Assembly: GCF_014650455.1 (NCBI RefSeq)
Contig: NZ_BMUZ01000006.1
Location: 124,001-188,000, forward strand
Direction of reading: 5' to 3'
Origin: Streptomyces xanthochromogenes
GTDB taxonomy: Bacteria; Actinomycetota; Actinomycetes; Streptomycetales; Streptomycetaceae
DNA: 64,000 nt
Below are positions 16,090 through 24,778 of this stretch, one piece after another. Made by a program: the position numbers and the translations under genes. Every line of letters begins with the position of its first letter. Position 1 is the first letter of the stretch. The notes below the pieces were generated by a model, which saw only the letters and a program-made list of their open reading frames with translations, had not been told where the DNA came from and searched no databases.

Positions 16090-17037
16090 CTAACGGGCTC
16101 GGATGTCGGTGATCTGCCAGTGCCCGTTGTCGAGTTGGGCGGTGACGGACAGCTGGGCGGCGGCCGTGGTGGCGGCGCTCTTGTCCCGCTGGGCCCGCTG
16201 GTCGAGAAAGACGAGCAGCTCCGCCCGGTCGTGCGTGAGCCGGGTGACTCCGGCCCGCACGACGTGGGTGGTGAGGCTGAGCTTCTGATCGGCGGCGCGC
16301 TGCCTCAACTCGCCGAACAGCGCCGCATATTGAGTGGCCGCGCGCCCGCCGAGCAGCTCCTTGGCCGCCTGTTCGGTGGCGCTGGTGTCCTGCGCCGCGT
16401 ACGAGAAGACCTTGCCGAGCGTGTTGCTGACGTCGCCGATGACACGGGTGGTGTCGGAGGCGTCGGTGAGAGCGCGGTTGGCCGTGGCGGGGGTGGTGGT
16501 CAACTGCCGCGCCTGGAAAAGGAGTCCGGCCCCGCCCAGGAGGAGAACGAGAACACAGACGAGGGTGAGGGCGCGGCGCAGGCGAGACGTTGACGGCGCA
16601 GCGGATTCCTCGGAGGAAGCGGCGGCCTCACCGGAGGGTACGGCGGCCTCACCGGACGGAGCGTTGCCCCCACCGGCAGGAGCGGCGCCCCCACCGGACG
16701 AAGCAGCATTCTCGCCGGAGGAGGCCACGGCCTCGCCGGCAGGCGCAGCGCCATCGCCGGGAGGTACGGCGGACCCACCGGAAGGAGCGTTGCCCCCACC
16801 GGCAGGAGCGGCGCGCTGTCCCGAAGAGGCCACGCCCTCGCCAGAAGACACAGCGCCATCGCCGAGACGCCCGGCGCCCTCGCTGGTGGGAGCGGCGGCC
16901 GCCTCCAGGGCCGGCTCTCCGGGCCGCTCTCCCGCGAGGGCCGCCTCGTCCGGAGCCGACGCCGCTGCCCGTCCCGCTTCGAGGCGCGCTTCGTCCGGGT
17001 CCGGGCCGGATACCGACCTCAGCTCTGCCGTGCTCAC
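16090..17037 (-). CDS. Mce-associated membrane protein (Mas), long type with heptapeptide-repeat N-terminus
   Basis: About 315 residues. GTG at 17037 with GGAGGG upstream is preferred over the ATG at 17148. Residues about 64-149 are twelve degenerate seven-residue repeats rich in Gly, Ala, Ser and Pro (for example SSGEGVA, PAGGGNA, PSGEAAV) in the predicted cytoplasmic part. A single membrane helix (LTLVCVLVLLLGGAGLLFQ) follows, then the Mas domain with NRALTDASDTTRV, KVFSYAAQDTSATEQAAKELL and NGHWQITDIRAR. The extracytoplasmic domain matches the other long Mas protein (14708-15487). Confidence 0.8.
   Translation of the reverse strand: MSTAELRSVSGPDPDEARLEAGRAAASAPDEAALAGERPGEPALEAAAAPTSEGAGRLGDGAVSSGEGVASSGQRAAPAGGGNAPSGGSAVPPGDGAAPAGEAVASSGENAASSGGGAAPAGGGNAPSGEAAVPSGEAAASSEESAAPSTSRLRRALTLVCVLVLLLGGAGLLFQARQLTTTPATANRALTDASDTTRVIGDVSNTLGKVFSYAAQDTSATEQAAKELLGGRAATQYAALFGELRQRAADQKLSLTTHVVRAGVTRLTHDRAELLVFLDQRAQRDKSAATTAAAQLSVTAQLDNGHWQITDIRAR
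16591..16848 (-). repeat. Twelve imperfect 21-bp tandem repeats (coding, 7 residues each)
   Basis: A 21-bp periodic tract inside the mas gene, about 12 copies, encoding heptapeptides of the type (S/P)(S/A)GxxxA. The region is an intrinsically disordered cytoplasmic linker. In-frame length variation between strains would be expected from slippage or unequal recombination. Confidence 0.8.
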
Positions 17038-17122
17038 GCCGGCCCTCCCTCGTCTCTCCCGCTCGGTCCCTGCCACTGCTGCCGCCGCCTGCCGCTCCCT
17101 GGCCGGGCCGACCGGCCCGGGC

Positions 17123-17629
17123 TCAGGACGCGGCGACCGGGACCGCACTGAGTGCCTTCAACTTCCAACCTCCGTCGGTGCGTTCGAGCGCCGCTTCGAG
17201 CCGCTTGCGGTCGGTGGTCGCCGCGCCGCCCGCCGGGGTGACCCGGACCTCGACCGTCGCGATGAGCTTCGCCGTGCCGGAACGGTCGTCGAGTTCGGTG
17301 ACGGCCGCGTCCGTCACCTCCCCCCGCGCCGAGGCCGTCGGCTTTCCGGCGCCCGTGCGGCGCAGCTCGTCGTGGAGCGGGCCCGTAGAGGCGTCGAGCC
17401 AGCTGCGCAGCGCCGTGTCGGGGCGGGCCGCGTCCAGCGTGGAGAGCGCGGCGATCTGCGTACGGCCGGCCTTGAGGGCGGCGTCCCGCGAGGTGGCGTA
17501 CGCGACCGAATCGTCGTTCCGCGCCTGGAAGTAGGTCCAGCCCGCGAAGGCGGCGAAGGCGACCGAGACGGTGAGGGCGGCCGCGACGACGGCGCGTCGC
17601 AGCCTGGGCCGGGCGGGGAGCCTGATCAC
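17123..17629 (-). CDS. Mce-associated membrane protein (Mas), short type
   Basis: About 168 residues. GTG at 17629 overlaps the mceF stop by 4 bp (GTGA), so translation is coupled; the longer frame to 17968 is a shadow of mceF. Basic N-terminus VIRLPARPRLRR, one membrane helix (VVAAALTVSVAFAAFAGWTYF), then the Mas domain with SRDAALKAGRTQIAALSTLD, DASTGPLHDEL and AVTELDDRSGTAKLIATV. First of the four Mas genes in the operon. Confidence 0.82.
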   Translation of the reverse strand: MIRLPARPRLRRAVVAAALTVSVAFAAFAGWTYFQARNDDSVAYATSRDAALKAGRTQIAALSTLDAARPDTALRSWLDASTGPLHDELRRTGAGKPTASARGEVTDAAVTELDDRSGTAKLIATVEVRVTPAGGAATTDRKRLEAALERTDGGWKLKALSAVPVAAS

Positions 17630-18933
17630 GGCCGTCCGTCCTTTCCGCCGGCGCCGGACGTGAGCCCGAGCAGTCCGGCCAGGTCCGAGGGGCCGCCGCT
17701 CGGGAGCGCGGGCAGCGCCAGGGCGCCGGGGAGCGCGGCCGGCCGGGCGGTGGGCGGCGCGGCCGTGGCGGCCGCGGCCGGGGTGGGAGGCAGGGCACCC
17801 GGCTGGGCCGGGGGGCCGAGCGGGGCGCCGGCCGGGGCGTGCGCCGAGCCGCGGACGTCCTTGCCGCTGCTCGCGGGCGCGGCGCACCGCGCCTTGGTGT
17901 TGAGGCTCGGCGTGTCGACCGTTTCCAGGCCGTTGCGGTAGACCGTGCCGCCATACCCCTCGGTGCACGGAAGCGGTGCGAAGAAGGTGACCGCCATGCC
18001 CAGGTTGGCGCCCTTGGTGTCGATGGCGGTGGCTCCCGCCGCCACCAACGGCGGTACCTTCACGAGGAGTTCCTCGATCCCGCGCTGCCGGGTGACCGCC
18101 ACGTCCGCGGTCGTGAGGAGGTTGGCGAGCACCACGCTGATCGACGGATTGAGGTCCCGGAGCAGACCGCTGACCTGCCCGGCCGCGTCGGGTGCGGCGG
18201 CGATCAGCCTGCGCAGATCGGTGTCCGAGCCCTTGAGGGTCGCGGCCAGCTCCTTGGCCCCGGAGGCGAACGTCCTGATGGCCTGGCCCTCCTCGGCCTG
18301 GGTGGTCAGGACGGTCTGGCCGTCCGCGAGCAGCGTGGTGGTGCTCGGGAGCGCCTTGTCGGCTGCCCGCACGAAGTCGGTGCCGTTGTCGAGGAGGACC
18401 TGGAGGTCGTCGCCGCGCCCCTCGAAGGCCTTCCCGAACTCGTCGACGACGGTCCGCAGCGAGTCCAACGGCACCGATGCGGCGAGGCCGTTGACGCTGG
18501 AGAGGACGGTGGTCACGGGCGCGGGGGTGCTCGTCTGGTACTGGTCGATCACACCGCCGTCACCGAGGTAGGGCCCGTCGTCGGTGGTGGGCCGCAGGTC
18601 GATGTACTCCTCGCCGACGGCGGAGAGGTTGGCCACCACGGCGTCGAGGGCGGTCGGGATGGGCGGCGCCGAGTTGTTGATGCGCAGCTCGGCCACGACG
18701 CCGTCGTCGGTCAGTCCGATGGGCCCGACACGGCCGACCGACACGCCCCGGTAGGTCACGTTGGAGTGGGTGAACAGGCCCCCGGTCTCGGCGAGATGGA
18801 CCTTGACGGTGTAGTAGTCGCGGATGCCCACGTAGTGGCCCACGTCGGCGTACCGGAACCCGGTGTAGCCGAGGACGAGCACCCCGATGACGAGGAACGC
18901 GAGGTTCTTGAGCCGGGTGGCGAGGGTCAGCAT
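17626..18933 (-). CDS. mceF: Mce protein, MceF position
   Basis: 435 residues. One N-terminal membrane helix (NLAFLVIGVLVLGYTGFRYADVG) followed by an MCE/MlaD domain (VKVHLAETGGLFTHSNVTYRGVSVGRVGPI, about residues 43-75), a long helical region and a low-complexity Ala/Pro/Gly C-terminus. Six such proteins assemble into a tunnel that shuttles lipids between the cell envelope layers and the YrbE permease. Its ATG shares one base with the mceE stop (TGATG), indicating tight coupling. Confidence 0.92.
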   Translation of the reverse strand: MLTLATRLKNLAFLVIGVLVLGYTGFRYADVGHYVGIRDYYTVKVHLAETGGLFTHSNVTYRGVSVGRVGPIGLTDDGVVAELRINNSAPPIPTALDAVVANLSAVGEEYIDLRPTTDDGPYLGDGGVIDQYQTSTPAPVTTVLSSVNGLAASVPLDSLRTVVDEFGKAFEGRGDDLQVLLDNGTDFVRAADKALPSTTTLLADGQTVLTTQAEEGQAIRTFASGAKELAATLKGSDTDLRRLIAAAPDAAGQVSGLLRDLNPSISVVLANLLTTADVAVTRQRGIEELLVKVPPLVAAGATAIDTKGANLGMAVTFFAPLPCTEGYGGTVYRNGLETVDTPSLNTKARCAAPASSGKDVRGSAHAPAGAPLGPPAQPGALPPTPAAAATAAPPTARPAALPGALALPALPSGGPSDLAGLLGLTSGAGGKDGRP

Positions 18934-20177
18934 CAGCTCTTCCCCTCAGAACCGGAGCCAGAACCGGAGCCCGAACCCGAACCGGAGCCCGGTGAGCCGG
19001 CGACGGGCGGCAGGCCGAGCGGGGCCTTCTGGGCGCCCGGCGCCGTCGAGGGCGACGGCGTCGTGAGGGGTGGGATGAGCTGGGTACCGGGCGCGGCCGT
19101 CACCGAAAGGTAGACGTTGAGGTAGTCGCCCTTCACACCGCGCAGCACCTCGTCGGTGAACGGATAGGTGAGGAGCACCTGGAGCGAGTCCGGCAGGTCC
19201 TTGCCCGAGTCCGCGAGGGCCTGGAGCGTCGGCGCGATCGCCTTCAGGTCGGCCACCATGTCGTCCTTGCTCTTGTTGATCGTGGAGACGGCCACCGTGG
19301 AGAGGGTGTCGAGGGACTTGAGCATCGTCATGAGTGAACCCCGTTGGTCCTCAAGGACCTTGAGACCCGGCGACAGGCCGGTGAGCACCGTGCCGACCTG
19401 TTCCTTGCGGGTGGCGAGCGTGGCGGAGAGCCGGTTGACGCCGTCCAGCGCGTCCGTGATGTCGCCCCGGTGTCCGTCCAGGTCCGTGACCAGGGTGTTG
19501 ACGCGCTGGAGCATCGATCGGACTTCGGGTTCGCGGCCGCCGATCGCCTTGTTCAGTTCGGTCGTGATGGTCTTCAACTGGCTGACGCCGCCTCCGTTGA
19601 GCAGCATCGAGAGCGCTCCCAGGACCTCCTCGACCTCCGGGTTGCGGTTGGTCCGGGAGAGCGGGATCACGGCGCCGGGCCCGAGGCGCCCCTCGGCCGT
19701 CTCCTGGGCCGCGGGGGCCGCCCCCGTCGTCCCCTGGGTCGTGCTTCGAGCCGCGCCCTGAGCCGTCTTCCTGCCTGCCTCGACCGGTGCGGAGAGCTGG
19801 ACGAACTTCTCGCCGAGGAGGCTGGACTGTTCCAGCTGGGCATAGGCGTTGGCGGGCAGTCGAACGTCTCCCCTGATCCGCATGGTGACCTTCGCGGACC
19901 AGCCGTCGGCGGCCAGGGACACCTTGGTGACCCGGCCCACCGCGACGTCGTTGACCTTCACCGCGGCCTGCGGAACCAGGCTCAGGACATCGGCGAACTC
20001 GGCGGTGATGTCGTAGGGATGGCTGCCGAGGTCGGCCCCGCCGGGCAGCGGGAGCTGGTCGATCCCGGAGAACGAGGGCGCCGAACAGCTGCCCAGGGTG
20101 AGGGCCAGGGCCACGACGACCGCGACCCCGGCGCCGAGTGCGGCGCCGGTCCGCCGGGTGATGCGCGCCGCCATCAT
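18933..20177 (-). CDS. mceE: Mce lipoprotein, MceE position
   Basis: 414 residues. The N-terminus MMAARITRR, a hydrophobic segment and the lipobox LTLGSC make this the lipoprotein member of the set, which is always MceE in actinobacterial operons. The MCE domain follows (YDITAEFADVLSLVPQAAVKVNDVAVGRVTKV), then a long helical region. The C-terminal tail is a (Gly-Ser)n run ending in EGKS. Start overlaps the mceD stop by 4 bp (ATGA). Confidence 0.92.
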   Translation of the reverse strand: MMAARITRRTGAALGAGVAVVVALALTLGSCSAPSFSGIDQLPLPGGADLGSHPYDITAEFADVLSLVPQAAVKVNDVAVGRVTKVSLAADGWSAKVTMRIRGDVRLPANAYAQLEQSSLLGEKFVQLSAPVEAGRKTAQGAARSTTQGTTGAAPAAQETAEGRLGPGAVIPLSRTNRNPEVEEVLGALSMLLNGGGVSQLKTITTELNKAIGGREPEVRSMLQRVNTLVTDLDGHRGDITDALDGVNRLSATLATRKEQVGTVLTGLSPGLKVLEDQRGSLMTMLKSLDTLSTVAVSTINKSKDDMVADLKAIAPTLQALADSGKDLPDSLQVLLTYPFTDEVLRGVKGDYLNVYLSVTAAPGTQLIPPLTTPSPSTAPGAQKAPLGLPPVAGSPGSGSGSGSGSGSGSEGKS

Positions 20178-21376
20178 CGGCTCCCCTTCTCACCCGTGGA
20201 GTTCTTGCCCGTCGAGTTCCGGCCCGTGGAGTTCTGGCCCGTGGAGCCGGAAGCCGAGCCGCCGGCGGAGCCCTTCGCCGGGGCGTCGGAGGTCCCGTAC
20301 ACGGTGCCGACGGCGGGCAGGGGCAAAGCCGGGAGCGCTTTCAGGCGGCTCTCCGGTACCGGTACGAGACCTGCGCTGCCCGCCACCGAGGGGTTGCCGG
20401 GGAACACGATGTCGCCGCCCATGCTGACCTCGTTGATGTTGCCCCGGCCGTCGAGGGTCCGGTGGACCGGGTCGTAGGCGTTGAGAGCGTTTCCGGCGGC
20501 CAGCGGCGCGGTGTCCAGGGCTTCGGCGAGCGAGGCCCGCTGCTCGACGAGGATCTGGGTGAGCGGGGCCAGCTTGTCGACCTCGGCCTTGAGGCTGCCC
20601 CGGTTGTCCTGGATGAACGTCTTGACGTTGCCGAGCGCCGTGCCGAGTTCCTTGAGCGCGCCCGCCAGGTTGTCCTTGTTGTCGGCGAAGAACGAGGTCA
20701 CGTCCGCGAGTTGGTTCTGTGCGTCGCGGACCGCGCCGTCCTTGTTCTTCAGCATGGTGGTGAACGTCTGGAGGTAGGACAGCGTGGCGAAGAGGTGCTC
20801 GCTGCTGCCGTCGAGGGTCTTGGCGGCCTTGCCGAACTGCTCGATGGAGTCGCCGATCGCGGCGCCGTTGCCGTTCAGGTTCTTGGCCCCCGTGTCGAGC
20901 AGGCCGGAGAGCGCTCCCGAGGAGTTCGCGCCGTCGGGTCCGAGCGACTTGCTGAGCTCGGTGATGGACGCGTACAGCTGGTCGACCTCGACGGGAGTGG
21001 CGTTGCGGGCGGCCGGCAGCACCGCCCGGTCGGCGATCTCGGGACCCCCGGTGTAGGCGGGGGCGAGCTGGACGTACCGGTCCGCGACGACGCTGGGCGA
21101 GACGACGGCGGCCCGGACGTCCTTGGGCACCCGTACGCCCCGGTCCACGGTGACGACCACTTTGACCTGCCGGCCCTCGGGGGTCACCGAATCGACCTCG
21201 CCGACCTTCACGCCGAGGATGCGCAGGTCGGACCCGGGGTAGACGCCGACCGCGTGGTCGAAGTAGGCGGTGATCCGCTTGCCGCCGGAGTCGGCGAACA
21301 CGCGCAGCCCGCCGACCACGGTGACGGCGATCACCGCGAGGGCCAGGACGATCGTGAGAGCGCGTCGCCGGCTCAC
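20174..21376 (-). CDS. mceD: Mce protein, MceD position
   Basis: About 400 residues from GTG 21376 (GGAGG at 6 bases; GTGA overlap with mceC). The apparent longer frame to 22480 is out-of-frame shadow. N-terminal helix RALTIVLALAVIAVTVVGGL, MCE domain (ITAYFDHAVGVYPGSDLRILGVKVGEVDSV), then helical region with repeated turns and a tail ending in four NSTG-type units. Confidence 0.92.
   Translation of the reverse strand: MSRRRALTIVLALAVIAVTVVGGLRVFADSGGKRITAYFDHAVGVYPGSDLRILGVKVGEVDSVTPEGRQVKVVVTVDRGVRVPKDVRAAVVSPSVVADRYVQLAPAYTGGPEIADRAVLPAARNATPVEVDQLYASITELSKSLGPDGANSSGALSGLLDTGAKNLNGNGAAIGDSIEQFGKAAKTLDGSSEHLFATLSYLQTFTTMLKNKDGAVRDAQNQLADVTSFFADNKDNLAGALKELGTALGNVKTFIQDNRGSLKAEVDKLAPLTQILVEQRASLAEALDTAPLAAGNALNAYDPVHRTLDGRGNINEVSMGGDIVFPGNPSVAGSAGLVPVPESRLKALPALPLPAVGTVYGTSDAPAKGSAGGSASGSTGQNSTGRNSTGKNSTGEKGSR
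20193..20246 (-). repeat. 15-bp tandem repeats at the 3' end of mceD
   Basis: About 3.6 copies of a 15-bp unit (20193-20207, 20208-20222, 20223-20237, 20238-20246) encoding a repeated NSTG(K/R/Q) tail. The unit keeps the frame, so only tail length would vary. Confidence 0.8.
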
Positions 21377-22500
21377 GGGTAGCCTCCGTTCTTCGGCGGC
21401 ATGCAGCCGGTGGTCGGGAGCGACTTCGCCGGGAGGTAGTTCCGGGGGACGAGCCCGCAGATGTAGGTGTCGAACCAGCGGCCGTTGCCCACGGTGTTGC
21501 CGACGAGGCGGTAGTAGGGCCCGGCCAGGGCGAGTGTGCGGTCCAGGCCCTGCTGGTTCTTGACGAGGACGTCCGTGACGCGCCCCAACGCCTTGAGCGT
21601 CGGCGCCAGTTGGGCCTGGTTGTCCTTGACGAGTCCGGTGAGCTGGGTGCCCAGGCCCCGGGTTCCGCTGAGGAGTGCCTGGATGGCGTCGCGGCGCTGC
21701 TTGAGCTCGCCGAGCAGCAGTCCGCCGTCGTCGATGAGGGTCTCGAAGCTGCTCTTCCTGTTCGCCAGCGTCTTGGTCAACTGCTCGCTGCCTTTGAGCA
21801 GTTGGGCAAGTTGAGTGTCGCGCTGCGAGACGGTCCTGGACAGTGCCGAGAGTCCGGAGACGGCGGTGCGCACATCGGGCGGTGAGTCCTTGAAGGTGTC
21901 GGAGATCGTCTCGAAGCTCTTGGCGAGCTGGGCGGTGTCGATCTCGCCGATCGTGTTGCTGAGCCCCTCGAAGGCCTGGGTGACGTCGTACGGGGACGTC
22001 GTGCGGCTCAGCGGGATGCGGTGGCCCGGGTTCTGCCGGGCGCTGCCGAGCGGGTCGATCGCCAGGTACTTCTCGCCGAGCAGGGTCTTGATGGCGATGG
22101 CGGCGGTCGAGGCGTCGCCGATCCAGGCGTCCTTCACCTTGAAGGCGACCTTCACCTTGGCGCCGTCCAGGGACACTCCGCTGACCTCGCCGACCTTGAC
22201 CCCGGCGATCCGCACCTCGTCGCCGTCGCGCAGCCCGGCGGACTCGGAGAAGTCGGCGGTGTAGGTGGTGCCGCCGCCGATGAGCGGGAGGGAGTCCGCG
22301 TTGTAGGCGGCAAGCCCGATCAGGGCCAGCACGAGCAGGCCCACCAGGCTGACCGCGACGGGGTTGCGCTCCTTCATGGGCTTGAGCCGGGGCCGGCGCC
22401 GGGCAGGGCTTTTGCGGTCGGAGGGCTCGGGGGCGGGGCGCTCGGCGGTGGGACGGGACCGGCTTAGGACCCCGGGCCATCGCGGTGCGGGGAGTCTCAT
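21373..22500 (-). CDS. mceC: Mce protein, MceC position
   Basis: About 375 residues. ATG 22500 forms an ATGA overlap with the mceB stop and has GAGG 8 bases upstream; a GTG three codons earlier (22509) is possible but its spacing is poor. A Pro/Arg-rich cytoplasmic N-terminus of about 40 residues precedes the membrane helix (VAVSLVGLLVLALIGLAAYNA) and the MCE domain (TADFSESAGLRDGDEVRIAGVKVGEVSGV). Confidence 0.92.
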   Translation of the reverse strand: MRLPAPRWPGVLSRSRPTAERPAPEPSDRKSPARRRPRLKPMKERNPVAVSLVGLLVLALIGLAAYNADSLPLIGGGTTYTADFSESAGLRDGDEVRIAGVKVGEVSGVSLDGAKVKVAFKVKDAWIGDASTAAIAIKTLLGEKYLAIDPLGSARQNPGHRIPLSRTTSPYDVTQAFEGLSNTIGEIDTAQLAKSFETISDTFKDSPPDVRTAVSGLSALSRTVSQRDTQLAQLLKGSEQLTKTLANRKSSFETLIDDGGLLLGELKQRRDAIQALLSGTRGLGTQLTGLVKDNQAQLAPTLKALGRVTDVLVKNQQGLDRTLALAGPYYRLVGNTVGNGRWFDTYICGLVPRNYLPAKSLPTTGCMPPKNGGYP

Positions 22501-23528
22501 CCCTGGCACCTCGATTCGCTGACCGGGATTCCGGTGGGCGGCGGGCTGCCGTCCTCGTTCTTCACGCCGGACACCTTGGCCTCGCAGAGGTAGAGGTTGA
22601 GCCAGGATCCGTACGACGCGATGCGGGTGACGGCCCGCATCTTCTCGGGGGTCTTCTGGAGGAAGTTCTCGATCTGGGGAGCGCTCTCGGCGAGGTTCGA
22701 GGACAGCCGGCCGAGTTGCTTGATGTCCTCCTTCAGCGGGGCCCGACCGTCCTGGAAGAGCCCGGCGGTGACGGTGGTGAGGTCGCCCATCGCGGCCAGC
22801 GCCTCGCCGAGCGGCTTGCGGTCGCCGGCGAACCCGGAGACCAGTTGCTGGAGGGTGACCACGAGGTCGTTGAAGCCCGCTTCGCGGTCGTTGACGGTGG
22901 TCAGAACGGTGTTGAGGTTGGTGATGACCTCGCCGATGACCTTGTCCTTGGCGGCGACGGTCGTGGTCAGCGAGCCGATGTGCTTCAACAGGCTGTCCAC
23001 GGTGCCGCCCTCGCCCTGGAGGACCTGCACGATCGAGCCCGCAAGGTCGTTCATGTCCTTGGGCGAGAGCCCTTCGAACAGGGGCTGGAAGCCGTTGAAC
23101 AGCTGGGTGAGGTCGAGGGCGGGGGTGGTGCGCTGCACCGGGATGGTCGCGCCCGGCGCGAGCGCCGAGCCGACCGCACCGGTGCCCCGGCCCAGTTCGA
23201 CGTAGCGCTGGCCGACCATGTTGAGGTACTTGATCGAGGCCGTGGTGGTGCCCGGCAGGCTCCGGCCGCGCTGCACGGAGAACGTGACCTGGGCGAGCCT
23301 GCGGTCGACCACCTCCACCTTGTCGACCTGGCCGACCTTCACCCCGGCGATGCGGACGCTGTCGCCCTCGATCAGGCCGGTGGTGTCGGTGAAGCGGGCC
23401 CGGTAGCTGGTGGTGTCGCCCACCCCGGTGTTGGCGATGGACAGGGCGAGCACGGTGGTCGCGAGCACCGTCACCAGGACGAAGACCAGCGACTTCACGA
23501 GCGGGCCCGCGATGCTGCGGCGCTTCAC
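22497..23528 (-). CDS. mceB: Mce protein, MceB position
   Basis: 343 residues, GTG start overlapping the mceA stop (GTGA). N-terminal helix SLVFVLVTVLATTVLALSI, MCE domain (YRARFTDTTGLIEGDSVRIAGVKVGQVDKV), helical region, and a C-terminal pair of cysteines (LNLYLCEAKV...ESRCQG) typical of the MceB/MceD ends. Confidence 0.92.
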   Translation of the reverse strand: MKRRSIAGPLVKSLVFVLVTVLATTVLALSIANTGVGDTTSYRARFTDTTGLIEGDSVRIAGVKVGQVDKVEVVDRRLAQVTFSVQRGRSLPGTTTASIKYLNMVGQRYVELGRGTGAVGSALAPGATIPVQRTTPALDLTQLFNGFQPLFEGLSPKDMNDLAGSIVQVLQGEGGTVDSLLKHIGSLTTTVAAKDKVIGEVITNLNTVLTTVNDREAGFNDLVVTLQQLVSGFAGDRKPLGEALAAMGDLTTVTAGLFQDGRAPLKEDIKQLGRLSSNLAESAPQIENFLQKTPEKMRAVTRIASYGSWLNLYLCEAKVSGVKNEDGSPPPTGIPVSESRCQG

Positions 23529-24778
23529 TTGATGGTCACCTCCGTCCCTCTGAGGGCGGGACCGAGGAGCAGGCTGCTCCAGTCCGGCAGGGACTGCGGG
23601 GCCTGTCGGAGCGCGGGCGCGAGCAGTTCGTTCACCAGCTGGTTCTCCTGCGGCGAGTTCGGCAGGCCGAGCCCGGCACCGGAAGGGGCGGCGGTCTTCG
23701 CGAGAGCGCTCTCGGCGGGGAGCGGCGAGCCGAGGTACGGCACCGGATAGCAGTGCGGACCGTCGCCGCCCCGGTAGACGGGGGTGTCACGGCCCGGCAC
23801 GTACTTGCCGAGCGAGGGCACGACACGGACCGTGACGTGCAGACCGGGCTTGTCGGTGCCCTTGCCCAGCGCCTTGTCCATCGCGGGGACGAATCCGGCC
23901 AGGGTCCGCAGGGTGCAGGGGAAGGCCGAGGAGTACTTCGCGAGGACGTCCAGAGTGGGCCGGCTGACGTCGCTGAGCCGGATGATGTTGTCCTTGTTCT
24001 GCTGGAGGAAGCCGGTGAGGTCCTGCGCCGTCTTCGTCGTCTGGCCGTACACACCCAGGAGTTGGGTCTGCTGGTCGACGAGCGTGCCGGTCGTGGTGGT
24101 GGCGTCGGTGAGCGCTCTCAGGATGTCGGGGGCGGCGTCACTGTAGGTCCCGGAGACCTTGACGAGTTGCACCAGGTCCGCGTTAAGGGTGGGCAGGTTC
24201 GGGTTGAACTTTTTCAGGTGGGCGTCCAACGTGACGAGCGTGTCTCCGAGTTGGGAGCCCCGGCCGCGCAGCGCCTGCGCGACGGCGGAGAGCGTGGACG
24301 ACAGCTTGTCGGGCTTCACCGCGGTCAGCATCGGCAGCACGTTGTCGAGCACCTGCTCCAGCTCGATGGCGTTGCTCGACCGGTCCTGGGGGATGGTCGC
24401 ATCGGCCGGGAGCGCTCTCGTGGACGGGTTCGCCGGCGGTACGAGCGCGACGAACCGCTCGCCGAACAGCGTGGTCGGCAGCATCTGCGCCCGTACGTCG
24501 GACGGGATGTGGCTGCGCTTGTCCGGCTGGAGGGCGAGGGTGAGCTTCGCCCCCGTGCCGTCCGCGCTGATGGTGCGGACCTCGCCGACGACGACACCGC
24601 GCAGTTTCACCTCGGCACCGGGGTGCATCTCGTTGCCGACACTGCTGGTCTCGACGGTCACCGTGTCGGAGCGGGTGAACTGCTTGTCGTACACGGCGAT
24701 CGAGAGCCACACGAGCAGTGCAGGGACCAGCAGGAAGACGACTCCGGCGGTGCGGCGCCGGACGGTGAGCGCGTTCAT
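23525..24778 (-). CDS. mceA: Mce protein, MceA position
   Basis: About 417 residues from ATG 24778, which overlaps the YrbE-B stop (ATGA). N-terminal helix GVVFLLVPALLVWLSIAVYD, MCE domain (VTVETSSVGNEMHPGAEVKLRGVVVGEV), the helical region, and conserved late motifs SSAFPCTLRTLAGFVPAMD and GGDGPHCYPVPYLGSP seen in MceA proteins. First of six MCE proteins, directly after the permease genes. Confidence 0.93.
   Translation of the reverse strand: MNALTVRRRTAGVVFLLVPALLVWLSIAVYDKQFTRSDTVTVETSSVGNEMHPGAEVKLRGVVVGEVRTISADGTGAKLTLALQPDKRSHIPSDVRAQMLPTTLFGERFVALVPPANPSTRALPADATIPQDRSSNAIELEQVLDNVLPMLTAVKPDKLSSTLSAVAQALRGRGSQLGDTLVTLDAHLKKFNPNLPTLNADLVQLVKVSGTYSDAAPDILRALTDATTTTGTLVDQQTQLLGVYGQTTKTAQDLTGFLQQNKDNIIRLSDVSRPTLDVLAKYSSAFPCTLRTLAGFVPAMDKALGKGTDKPGLHVTVRVVPSLGKYVPGRDTPVYRGGDGPHCYPVPYLGSPLPAESALAKTAAPSGAGLGLPNSPQENQLVNELLAPALRQAPQSLPDWSSLLLGPALRGTEVTIK

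Larger units (their letters stand above)
19609..24419. repeat. Cluster of GAGAGCGCTCTC-type palindromes in the mce genes
   Basis: Dispersed 12-mers matching RRRAGCGCTYYY at 19609, 20331, 20908, 22677, 23702 and 24408, plus a one-off variant at 24108, all inside mce coding sequence. The copy at 23702 is a perfect GAGAGCGCTCTC. Further copies outside this cluster: 4062, 29646, 31738, 32238, 34401, 36454 (one-off) and 63770. Function unknown. Confidence 0.8.

Noticed and set aside
19609..24419. The AGCGCT palindromes as LacI/CebR operators controlling the mce genes
   Set aside because: They are within coding sequence, scattered over several unrelated genes, and not placed at promoters, so ordinary repressor control is unlikely to explain the set.
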